DNA of 64,000 bases, taken from CAYMCO01 sp964388955 (GTDB lineage: Bacteria; Chloroflexota; Anaerolineae; Anaerolineales; E44-bin32). The first letter of the stretch is position 1. The number at the start of each line of letters is the position of its first letter. A program made the translations under genes and the position numbers. This document shows, one piece after another, positions 24,857 through 32,705 of the stretch. Where the stretch lies: the NCBI GenBank assembly GCA_964388955.1, contig CAYMCO010000010.1, forward strand, positions 62,001-126,000, in the 5' to 3' direction. The notes under the pieces were generated by a model. That model searched no databases and had not been told where the DNA came from. It saw only the letters and a program-made list of their open reading frames with translations.

Positions 24857-26077
24857 TCAGCGGTACGGGACGGCCTCAGGCCCGATCACCTCGCGAGCGA
24901 TGATCAGCTTCTGTATATTGGTGGCGCCTTCGGCACCAACGACGTAGGACATCAGGCCGCGCAGCGCCATACCCAGCGGGCTCTCGGTGGTGAATGAGAA
25001 GGCGCCGAAGTACATCATGCTGTGCTTCACGATATCCAGCGCCAGGTGGGGCGCCTCCATTTTGCAGATAGAAATCGCATGACTCAAATCGTGATAAGTG
25101 AAGGAATCGGGCTCCTCGTAGAACCGGTCCAGCATCCAGCACGCATAGCGCAGCCATAGCTCCAGCTGAGCGAGGCGCGACTCATCCCCCGCGATCTCGA
25201 AGGAAACCGCCTCGAACTTGGCGATCGGCCTGCCGAAGGCAGTACGCTGCTTTACGTACTCCTTGGACATCTCCAGTGCCCGCAATGCAGCGCCCACACA
25301 GGCAGCGGAAACCAAAGACCGAGCGACGTCGAACCCTTCCATATTCAGATAGAATCCGCGGTTGAGCTCTCCGATCAGGTTCGCCTTCGGGACACGCACA
25401 TCCTTGTAGCGGAAGCCTCCAGTGGAGAGGCCGCCTCGCCCGATATCCTCGAGGAGATGCGGACTCACCCCCTGGCTCCTGCCGGGTACGTATACGAAGC
25501 TGAAGCCGCGATGGCCCGCGTCAGGATCGGTGCGCACAAGCGTCAGATGCCCTCCGTCTCGCTGTTCTGTGGTTTCTCGGATACCGCTGATGTAGGTCTT
25601 TTCCCCGTTGAGTACGAGGCTCTCGCCTTCAATGCGAGCGCGGGTCTGGATATTCGCTACGTCGGACCCACCGCCGGCCTCCGTGGTGGCGATGCCGACG
25701 AAGTATTCTCCCGAAGCCACCTTCGGAAGTACATCCCGCTTCAACTCCTCTGTGCCGTACCGGGTGATCAAATAGGGCCATCCCATGCACAGCAAGGTAT
25801 ATACGGGTACGGACATACTCAGATCGGCACGGGCGATCTCCTGCACGGCGATATTGGCCAGACTGAATGCCTGGCCCGGCACCATAGCCCCACCGTATTC
25901 CTCGGGGATCGTTATGCCAAAGACCCCCAACTCCGCCAGGCCTGAGATGATGTCATCCGGGATTCCCCGCTCCTCCCGGTCGATCGCCCGGGCCCTCGGC
26001 TCAATGTTCGCCTGGCACCACTCCCGCAAGGTGCGGCGGAACAATTCCTGCTCAGAAGTAAGTCGGAACTCCATCAT
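24857..26077 (-). CDS. Acyl-CoA dehydrogenase
   Basis: FAD enzyme of beta-oxidation or amino-acid/dicarboxylate catabolism, 406 aa. LTSEQELFRRTLREWC, IPEEYGGAMVPGQAF, ATTEAGGGSDVANIQTRA, LNGEKTYISG and the C-terminal GAEGATNIQKLIIAREVIG are present; the Glu in the AEGAT segment aligns with the catalytic base of medium-chain dehydrogenases. GGAGG precedes two adjacent ATGs (26077, 26074). Being flanked by two ETFs and FixCX, it is the likely electron donor of the operon; substrate cannot be told from sequence. Confidence 0.93.
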   Translation of the reverse strand: MMEFRLTSEQELFRRTLREWCQANIEPRARAIDREERGIPDDIISGLAELGVFGITIPEEYGGAMVPGQAFSLANIAVQEIARADLSMSVPVYTLLCMGWPYLITRYGTEELKRDVLPKVASGEYFVGIATTEAGGGSDVANIQTRARIEGESLVLNGEKTYISGIRETTEQRDGGHLTLVRTDPDAGHRGFSFVYVPGRSQGVSPHLLEDIGRGGLSTGGFRYKDVRVPKANLIGELNRGFYLNMEGFDVARSLVSAACVGAALRALEMSKEYVKQRTAFGRPIAKFEAVSFEIAGDESRLAQLELWLRYACWMLDRFYEEPDSFTYHDLSHAISICKMEAPHLALDIVKHSMMYFGAFSFTTESPLGMALRGLMSYVVGAEGATNIQKLIIAREVIGPEAVPYR

Positions 26078-26232
26078 TCATCCTCCAGAGTGCTTGTGCA
26101 GTTCGTCCATGAATCATTGCGAAAGCCTTGAGACGAGACAAATGAGAGATCGCCGCCACAAGCCTTGACGCTGACCCGATCCGGACCTGCGAGGGGCGGG
26201 CCAACAGCGGGCGGCGATTCTCAGCGGCGGGC

Positions 26233-27273
26233 CTATTTCCCCAGCCGCTCCTTCAGCGCGGCTGTCAGAGCGGGGACGATCGCGTGCATATCCCCAACAA
26301 CCCCGAAGCGCGCCAGCTTGAATATGGGCGCCTCAGGATCTTTGTTGATCGCTACGATCGTTTTCGACGTCCGCATTCCTGCCAGGTGCTGGATCGCGCC
26401 GGAGATGCCGCATGCGATATATAGATCCGGCGACACCACTCTACCGGTCTGGCCAACCTGGTGGGAATACGGTATGTATCCGGCATCTACCGCCGCCCGG
26501 CTGGCGCCCACGGCTGCGCCGAGCACCTCCGCCAGCTCGCCGATCATCTTGAAGCCCTGTTGGGCGCGCCAGATTTCCTGCTCCTTTTCATCTGTGATAT
26601 CGGACGGAGGCTCCAGACGGGGATTGTTCACCACCCCCCGGCCGCCGGATACAATCACGCTCGCATCGGCAAGAGTCACGCCCTTCTCGGCCTCAGAATA
26701 ACCCAAGACTTCTGATGCCGGGGGGCGGGCCTGCGCCTCTATTCGACTGATGGTACCCTGACGGCCAGCTTCGAGCTCGGGCTTGGAGAAGGAACGGCTG
26801 CGGAGCGTCAGGATCTGGGGCGTCGTCTTGCTGATTACTTTGCTCAGCAGTTTCCCGGCGTAGATCGGGCGGATGGCCACCACCCGGCCATCCACCACCT
26901 CAAGATCCACGATATCAGGTATGACGCCGGCATTCAGATCGACGGCCAGCATGCCGGCCAATTCGCGTGTCCGATCCGTGGTGGGCATCATCACGGTCTC
27001 GGCACCGTGCTCGGATACGATCGCCGCCAACACATCCGTGTACGGCTCCGGAAGGAAATCCTCGAGCGCGGGATCCTCGGCCAACAGCACCTGATCGGCG
27101 CCATATTCCAACGCCGCCTGGGCAAGCGCTTCTACCTTGGCCCCAATGGCCACGGCCGTCACCCCGCCGTCCATGGATTGGGCGATACCCGCGGCGGCAC
27201 CGAGCGCCTCCCAGGAAGCGGGGGGAGCTTCACCCTTGAAATGGTCCAGGTAAACAAAGACTTTGTTTGCCAT
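26233..27273 (-). CDS. Electron transfer flavoprotein alpha subunit (second ETF)
   Basis: 346 aa, starting MANKVFVYLDHFKGEAPPASWEAL. The FAD domain has VSGGRGVVNN, GASRAAVDAGYIPYSHQVGQTGRVV, LYIACGISGAIQHLAGM and AINKDPEAPIFKLARFGVVGDMH. The ATG shares its A with the stop of the upstream beta subunit (TGATG). A 155-nt gap separates it from the dehydrogenase gene. This subunit keeps the canonical SR-x8-Y-QVGQTG sequence that the first alpha subunit (21415-22374) has replaced with SSELGWM. Confidence 0.94.
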   Translation of the reverse strand: MANKVFVYLDHFKGEAPPASWEALGAAAGIAQSMDGGVTAVAIGAKVEALAQAALEYGADQVLLAEDPALEDFLPEPYTDVLAAIVSEHGAETVMMPTTDRTRELAGMLAVDLNAGVIPDIVDLEVVDGRVVAIRPIYAGKLLSKVISKTTPQILTLRSRSFSKPELEAGRQGTISRIEAQARPPASEVLGYSEAEKGVTLADASVIVSGGRGVVNNPRLEPPSDITDEKEQEIWRAQQGFKMIGELAEVLGAAVGASRAAVDAGYIPYSHQVGQTGRVVSPDLYIACGISGAIQHLAGMRTSKTIVAINKDPEAPIFKLARFGVVGDMHAIVPALTAALKERLGK

Positions 27274-28055
27274 CAGATCACCTTCTCTGCAATCAGGCGG
27301 TCTGCCAGGTTTTCCGCCTTGGCTTCGGCGGTGTCCCCTTCAATAATCTCGACCTCCGTCTCAACGGAGGGCGGAGCGAAGATCTCCGGCCACTCCACAG
27401 CCGACTCAGGCACCTCCGTCATCCCGAGATCCGACGCCGACCATCCCGGGATTTCCGCCCGCGCCGCCTTGCGGATGCCCATGAAGGATGGATAGCGAGG
27501 TTCGTTGATCTCTTTCACCACGCTGATCACCGCGGGAAGCGGGGCCCGCACCACTTGGCGCGCCCCGGCGACCGCCCGCTCCACCGTGACCGAGCCTCCC
27601 TCCGGATCCATCTCCTGCACTGCGGCCACAAAACCCAAGACGGGCCGGCCCAACCGCCGCCCCACTTGCGCGTGGGTGACGCCGGTGTCGCTGTCCACAG
27701 AAGAGCGGCCGAAGAACACCACGTCGATATCCGCAAGCTTCCGGATCGCGGCGGCCAGCGCCTCCGAGACCACCAGCGAATCCGCTCCCTGAAAGGCCGG
27801 ATCGCCGATGAGCAACGCCTCGTCGCAGCCCATGGCCAAAGATTGCTTCAACGCTTCCTTGGCACCTTCGGGCCCCAGGCTGATAGCGGTCACCTTTCCG
27901 CCGTGGGCCTCCCTGGTGAGCAGCGCCTGTTCGACGGCATACTCATCCCACGGGTTCAGCACCAGCGGCGACTCCCCCCAGGACACCTTTCCATCCTCCA
28001 CAGTCACGGTGGCGGCTGTGTCCGGGGTCTGTTTCACGCACACTGCGATGTTCAA
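27273..28055 (-). CDS. Electron transfer flavoprotein beta subunit (second ETF)
   Basis: 260 aa, first gene of the operon. The start is TTG at 28055, 5 nt after a perfect AAGGAGG; the protein then begins with NIAVCVKQTPDTAATVTVEDG, as ETF beta subunits do. Signature region VVFFGRSSVDSDTGVTHAQVGRRLGRP, and LPAVISVVKEINEPRYPSFMGI. The upstream ATG at 28139 lies beside the -10 hexamer and before the predicted transcript start (about 28121), so it cannot be the start. Confidence 0.93.
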   Translation of the reverse strand: MNIAVCVKQTPDTAATVTVEDGKVSWGESPLVLNPWDEYAVEQALLTREAHGGKVTAISLGPEGAKEALKQSLAMGCDEALLIGDPAFQGADSLVVSEALAAAIRKLADIDVVFFGRSSVDSDTGVTHAQVGRRLGRPVLGFVAAVQEMDPEGGSVTVERAVAGARQVVRAPLPAVISVVKEINEPRYPSFMGIRKAARAEIPGWSASDLGMTEVPESAVEWPEIFAPPSVETEVEIIEGDTAEAKAENLADRLIAEKVI

Positions 28056-28128
28056 AGAAGCCTCCTTTGCCGCGCGCCCTTTTCCAGCCCTTTCGCACAC
28101 GGCCTTGATCACATTCCGAACGGAGATG

Positions 28129-28157
28129 ATTATATCCACGGAGGCGTCTTGTCACAA
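28129..28157 (-). promoter_or_regulatory. Promoter of the ETF/acyl-CoA dehydrogenase operon
   Basis: Minus strand: TTGTGA (28152-28157), 17-nt spacer, TATAAT (28129-28134). The predicted start near 28121 leaves a leader of about 65 nt. TTGTGA is also half of a Rex-type operator, but the matching half is not seen. Confidence 0.75.
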
Positions 28158-28409
28158 ATTCGAAGCGTCAGCCTGTGGGTTGAAGGTTGAAGGGCTCGCC
28201 TCGGGCGATCCGCCACCGGCTACTCCCCGGCGGTCACCGCTCAATGACCCTTTCCCTCTGCCCCTTGAGCATCGAGCCCGATCCCGGATTCGTGCTGACT
28301 GCTCACTGTTCACTAATCACTCTTCACTCTCCACCGCACATACCGCAAAGCTCCTCTTTCCAAGGGCCCCACCTTTGGTTAGACTCATGCGGGGAGGGAA
28401 ATCTGCCCG
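28158..28409. other. 252-bp divergent intergenic region
   Basis: Between the ETF promoter and the TPR gene I see no gene, no clear plus-strand promoter and only short direct echoes such as CACTCTTCACTCTCCAC near 28318-28335. Confidence 0.4.
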
Positions 28410-29837
28410 ATGCACCCTGCAGGCCAACGGAGCCGGAATCTGTGGTTGAAGCTGGCCATCACAGCCATTGTGCTGGCCGTCCTCGCGCCCTGCCCTATTC
28501 CCACGCCGTTGATCTCCTCCGTTGCGACGTTTGCCGTTGCCTACACGCATGGATCCCCTTCAGCTGCACTTTCCTCAGCCCTGAATCTGATCGTGTTCAA
28601 CCCAGACTTCGGCGAGGCCTATTACTGGGGTGCGGAAGCCGCCTTCAGGGCATCGCAGCCCGCATTGGCATTGCAGTTGCTGGCGGCAGGTAGGTCCAAA
28701 GGAGGCCCCGCGCCGGGGCCAATTTGCTGGGAGGGGGATGCGCTGGCGCAGACCGGCGAACTGGAAGGGGCGCTGCGGGCATGGGAGCAGGTTCTGGACC
28801 TATGCCCGCAACAGGCACTCCTGCTCGAGCGGCTGGCCGATGGATACGACAGGCTCGGGCGCTTCGGGGAGGCCCTTCAAGCGCTCGAGGAGCTCGCAAA
28901 TCTGCATCCCAAGGATCTTGCCCTCCGACGGCAGTTGGGGCTCCGATTGGCGACAGACGATCCCGGAAAGGCGATGGGGCACCTTGGGTACGTATTGGAG
29001 AATCAGGCGCCGCCCGAGGAGATGCTGCAGCAAATCGTGGACCTCGTCCAGGCGTCGGAGCAGGGGGAGAGTCGCGCATATCTGCTCACCCAAGTTGGCC
29101 AAATTCTGGTTCGCCACGATCAGTCGCGGCTGGCGGTGCGTGCGCTGCGCAATGCGCTCGCTGAGGAACCGGACTATCCTCAAGCGCTCACTCTTCTGGG
29201 CATTGCCCTGATCAACCTGGGAGAGGACGCCAGCGAGCCGTTGGAGGCCGCCGCCAGACTCTCCCCCGAAGATGCGGTCAACCATGTGTTTCGATCCCTC
29301 GGCTATATGCAGAACGGGGAAATCACCTCCGGCATCGACGAATTGGAGGTAGCTGCGGCGCTGGACCCGGAGAATCCCGCGATACTGGCGCAGCTTGGCG
29401 CGGCACATGCCATACAGGGCGATTTGGCAGATGCGCTCGACAACTACCTTGCCGCGGCGGAAATCTCCGATCGCGGCGACCAATTCTGGCTCCTCCTCGC
29501 CCAGTTCTGCAACGCGAACCAATATGAAGTGGCGGCCGTCGGTCTTCCTGCGGCGCGCAATGCCTTTTCCCTGGGTCGCGAGCCCGGCCCCGCGCTGGAT
29601 GCAATTGGCTATGCGCACTACTTGCTGGGAAATCTCCCTCTGGCCGAGCGTTTCCTGGCGCGAGCCCTTGACGCTGACCCATTCATGCCGCTTGCCCAGT
29701 ACCATCTGGCGCTGCTGCGGCTCTCCCAGAATCAGCCGGAGGCCGCTCGGGCGGCGCTGGAACTCACCCTCCGGCTGGACCCGGATCCCTCCCTGGGCCT
29801 GCTCGCACAGCGCTCACTGAGCGCACTCTCTCCATAG
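28410..29837 (+). CDS. Membrane-anchored tetratricopeptide-repeat protein
   Basis: 475 aa. An N-terminal hydrophobic segment (LWLKLAITAIVLAVLAPCP) would act as signal anchor. The rest is a run of at least eight TPR-like helical pairs, for example GALRAWEQVLDLCPQQALLLERLADGYDRLGRF and LAERFLARALDADPFMPLAQYHLALLRLSQNQ. Such proteins are scaffolds; no catalytic domain is visible and the partner is unknown. GGGAGGG lies 11 nt before the ATG, a wide spacing. Divergent from the ETF operon. Confidence 0.85.
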   Translation: MHPAGQRSRNLWLKLAITAIVLAVLAPCPIPTPLISSVATFAVAYTHGSPSAALSSALNLIVFNPDFGEAYYWGAEAAFRASQPALALQLLAAGRSKGGPAPGPICWEGDALAQTGELEGALRAWEQVLDLCPQQALLLERLADGYDRLGRFGEALQALEELANLHPKDLALRRQLGLRLATDDPGKAMGHLGYVLENQAPPEEMLQQIVDLVQASEQGESRAYLLTQVGQILVRHDQSRLAVRALRNALAEEPDYPQALTLLGIALINLGEDASEPLEAAARLSPEDAVNHVFRSLGYMQNGEITSGIDELEVAAALDPENPAILAQLGAAHAIQGDLADALDNYLAAAEISDRGDQFWLLLAQFCNANQYEVAAVGLPAARNAFSLGREPGPALDAIGYAHYLLGNLPLAERFLARALDADPFMPLAQYHLALLRLSQNQPEAARAALELTLRLDPDPSLGLLAQRSLSALSP

Positions 29838-30077
29838 GATCCCCGGCGGGGCTTGCCGGCCATCGCGTATGATCAGTCCCCGCACCAGCCCCGCGGGAAT
29901 AACAGATCGCATGGGAGCACCCGGAAGGGGGAGCGCAGCGCAGGCTATTGGATCGGATGGCCGGGCGCCACAGCACGCTGCGAAGAACTATGCCGCGGGA
30001 CAAATCTCCGGATACGCCGGGCCCACCTGCGCAGCAGACATGGCCGATGGGAATATGCTAGAATGCAGGCTGCTCAA

Positions 30078-30755
30078 ATGAGAGAGAAACCGACCTGCCC
30101 CCCCATCCTGGCGTTCATCCGCGGAACTGCTACTGCTTTGCTGACGATGGGATTCCTGGCGTCCTTGGCCGCTTGTGGCGTGTTCGGCCTGCCGACGGAG
30201 CCAGGCGCAATCCTGTTCCAGGATGCGTACTCCGACCCGAATAGCGGATGGGATCGATACGAAGACTCAACCTACGTCTCCGACTACTTCGACGGTCGCT
30301 ATATCATTGGCGTCTTCGCCCCCGATACGGATGCCTGGGCGAACCCGGGGCTGGAGTTCGGCGACGTTCGCATCGACGTGGAGGCGCGCAAAGACGCCGG
30401 GCCTGACGACAATGCGTACGGGGTGCTGTGCCGCTACCAAGACCTGCGGAATTTCTACTTCTTCCTCATCTCCAGCGACGGCTACACGGGGATCGGCATA
30501 AGCAAGGAAGGACGGCGCAAGCTGATCAGCGGCGATACGATGCTGCCATCGGATTCCGTCGTTCGGGGGGAGGCGATAAACATCATCCGGGGGGAATGCG
30601 AGGGCTATGATTTGCGCCTGCTCGTCAATGGCGATTTGGTGGTTGAGGCGCAGGCTTCCGAATGGACGCGGGGCGACGTCGGGCTGATCGCAGGCACCTA
30701 TGCCTCGCCGGGCGTAGTGGTGTCCTTTGACAATTTCTCGGTCCGCAATCCATGA
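30078..30755 (+). CDS. Lipoprotein with a concanavalin-like (DUF1080-type) domain
   Basis: 225 aa from the ATG at 30078. Signal peptide with lipobox LAAC (Cys33) predicts a lipid-anchored surface protein. The mature part (ILFQDAYSDPNSGWDRYEDSTYVSDYFDGRYIIGV ... DLRLLVNGDLVVEAQ ... GDVGLIAG ... VSFDNFSV) resembles the beta-sandwich domains of family DUF1080/laminin-G-like proteins that bind sugars. Ligand unknown. TAGAAT at 30059-30064 may be its -10, leaving a very short leader; an in-frame ATG at 30063 would lie inside that hexamer. Confidence 0.75.
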   Translation: MREKPTCPPILAFIRGTATALLTMGFLASLAACGVFGLPTEPGAILFQDAYSDPNSGWDRYEDSTYVSDYFDGRYIIGVFAPDTDAWANPGLEFGDVRIDVEARKDAGPDDNAYGVLCRYQDLRNFYFFLISSDGYTGIGISKEGRRKLISGDTMLPSDSVVRGEAINIIRGECEGYDLRLLVNGDLVVEAQASEWTRGDVGLIAGTYASPGVVVSFDNFSVRNP

Positions 30756-30795
30756 TGCCAGGGTTGCGATCAGGCTCGGGATTCAGGCCATCTAG

Positions 30796-32088
30796 ATGAG
30801 AGTCTTCCTCGATAGCGTCGGTTGCCGGCTCAACCAGGGGGAGATCGAACTCATAGGCAGTCAACTGCGGGAGGCCGGCTGGGACCTCGTGCCGGACGCG
30901 GAATCCAGCGACTTGGTGATTTTGAACACTTGCGCGGTGACCTCAGCGGCGGCGGCAGATTCTCGCGGTCGGGCCCGGGATGCCCATCGCCGTAATGGGA
31001 GAGCGAAGCTGGTCCTGACAGGGTGCTGGGCAAGCCTGGAACCGGAGCAGGCCACTGCCCTGCCCGGGCATCCCCGAGTGATCACCAACGAGGCCAAGAA
31101 CAAGCTGGTGTCCACGTTGCTGGGCCAATCTGCCTCGCCACCCCCGGTCCCCGTTCAACTGGCGCCGGTGCCCGGAGTGCGCTTCCGAACGCGCGCTTTC
31201 ATAAAGGTCCAGGACGGCTGTGATCACACCTGCACCTACTGCATCACTCGGGCAGCGCGAGGGGAGGGACGGAGTACCCCCGTGGAGCAGGTAATCGCCC
31301 AGGTCGAGGCCGCGCAGAACGGCGGCGCCCAGGAAGTTGTGCTCAGCGGCGTCTCCCTGGGCTCCTACGGCGCAGATTTGGCTCCGACGGTGAATCTAAC
31401 CGTTCTTCTGGAAGCGCTGCTGCAGCAAACCGACATCCCGCGCATCCGCCTCTCCTCCGTTGAGCCCTGGACACTGCCTGTGGGCCTGCTCGAGCTATGG
31501 GAGGATGAGCGCCTTTGCCGCCAGCTCCACCTGCCGCTCCAATCCGGTTCGGCGTCGACCCTCAAGCGGATGGGCCGCCCTATGACCCCGGACGGATTTG
31601 CTCGTCTGGTCGAACGCGCGCGCGCGTCCATCCCCGGTCTTGCGATCACCACCGATCTGATCGCCGGATTCCCGGGCGAGACAGAGATTGAGTTCGAAGA
31701 GACCCGCTCTTTCGTGGAGCAGATCGGCTTTGCGGGCGGACATGTGTTTGTTTACTCCCCGCGCCCGGGCACCCCAGCCACGCGGCTGCGAGGGCGGGTT
31801 CGCGGCCCGATTGCCAAGGAGCGCAGTCGCCAACTGCGAGCCCTGCTCGAGGCGAGCCGGCGCCGGTTCCAGACGCGGTTCATCGGCTGCTCCCTGAATG
31901 TCTTGTGGGAATCGAGCCGCCGGGCTGGGGACGGAGGCCGGACCGAGATCAGCGGCTGGACGGATAACTACCTGCGGGCGGCCGCGCCCGGCGCTGAGGG
32001 ATTGCTGAATCAGATCAGCCGGATTCGAGTGACCGGGATGCGAGGACGCGAGCTCCTGGGGGAGATCCAGGGGGCCGCCAACGGATGA
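30796..32088 (+). CDS. mtaB: tRNA (N6-threonylcarbamoyladenosine37-C2)-methylthiotransferase MtaB
   Basis: Radical-SAM enzyme that makes ms2t6A at position 37 of ANN-decoding tRNAs, 430 aa. N-terminal UPF0004 domain with three Cys (SVGCRLNQGE, NTCAVT, LTGCWASL), then the radical-SAM motif CDHTCTYC, and a C-terminal TRAM-like region. The CDHxCTYCI and LSSVEPW blocks point to MtaB rather than MiaB or RimO. It starts 40 nt after the lipoprotein gene and has a weak ribosome-binding site. Confidence 0.92.
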   Translation: MRVFLDSVGCRLNQGEIELIGSQLREAGWDLVPDAESSDLVILNTCAVTSAAAADSRGRARDAHRRNGRAKLVLTGCWASLEPEQATALPGHPRVITNEAKNKLVSTLLGQSASPPPVPVQLAPVPGVRFRTRAFIKVQDGCDHTCTYCITRAARGEGRSTPVEQVIAQVEAAQNGGAQEVVLSGVSLGSYGADLAPTVNLTVLLEALLQQTDIPRIRLSSVEPWTLPVGLLELWEDERLCRQLHLPLQSGSASTLKRMGRPMTPDGFARLVERARASIPGLAITTDLIAGFPGETEIEFEETRSFVEQIGFAGGHVFVYSPRPGTPATRLRGRVRGPIAKERSRQLRALLEASRRRFQTRFIGCSLNVLWESSRRAGDGGRTEISGWTDNYLRAAAPGAEGLLNQISRIRVTGMRGRELLGEIQGAANG

Positions 32089-32214
32089 GGGATCGCCTCC
32101 GCCCATGCGCTGGGCTGCCATTCCCCCTCTGAAGACCCCCTCCGAACCGGCCCTCGTGGGCTGAACCCCTTTCGCGCTCTCATTTCCGGCACTCATGCAG
32201 TATCAAATCACTCA

Positions 32215-32242
32215 TTGACCCCTGCCCAGCGGTCGGTATAAT
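32215..32242 (+). promoter_or_regulatory. Promoter of the yqeY operon
   Basis: TTGACC (32215-32220), 16-nt spacer, TATAAT (32237-32242). The start codon of yqeY lies only 7 nt after the -10 hexamer, so transcription should start at or next to the ATG. Confidence 0.8.
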
Positions 32243-32248
32243 GCGATT

Positions 32249-32695
32249 ATGCTCACAAAGGAGACCTTCCAGGCCGACCTGAAAGAGGCCATTCGGAAAC
32301 GGGACGGCCTGCGGAAGAATGTGATCCGGAGCGTGCTCTCCGCGATCCAACTCAAGGAAATCGAGACCGGTGAGCCGGTGGATGAGGCCAGCCTGCTCTC
32401 ACTGCTGCATAAGGAAGTCAACTCGAGGCAGGAGACCATCGAGGCAGCGCAAAAGGCAGGGCGACCGCAAATGGAGGCGACACTGCGGCAGGAGATCGAA
32501 ATCCTGGAATCCTATCTGCCGCAGGCACTCTCGGAGCTCGAGTTGGAGGAGTTGGTGCGAGAGGTCATTCAGGAGACGGGGGCCGATTCGATGGCCGATA
32601 TAGGTTTGGTGATGCGCACGCTGATGCCCCGGATCGCTGGCCGCGCCGATGGCCGCGCCGCCAGCGAGAAGGTACGCGCACTCCTGGCCGGATGA
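32249..32695 (+). CDS. yqeY: GatB/YqeY domain protein
   Basis: 148-aa YqeY protein, two helical bundles related to the tail of the GatB amidotransferase; probably tRNA-linked but of unproven function. LTKETFQADLKEAIRKRD, IRSVLSAIQLKEIETGEPVDE and YLPQALSELELEELVREVI are typical. There is no room for a leader or ribosome-binding site behind the strong promoter, so the mRNA is predicted to be leaderless. It is the first gene of yqeY-pgpH-like-ybeY-dgkA. Confidence 0.93.
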   Translation: MLTKETFQADLKEAIRKRDGLRKNVIRSVLSAIQLKEIETGEPVDEASLLSLLHKEVNSRQETIEAAQKAGRPQMEATLRQEIEILESYLPQALSELELEELVREVIQETGADSMADIGLVMRTLMPRIAGRADGRAASEKVRALLAG

Positions 32696-32705
32696 CGACT
32701 TGAGC

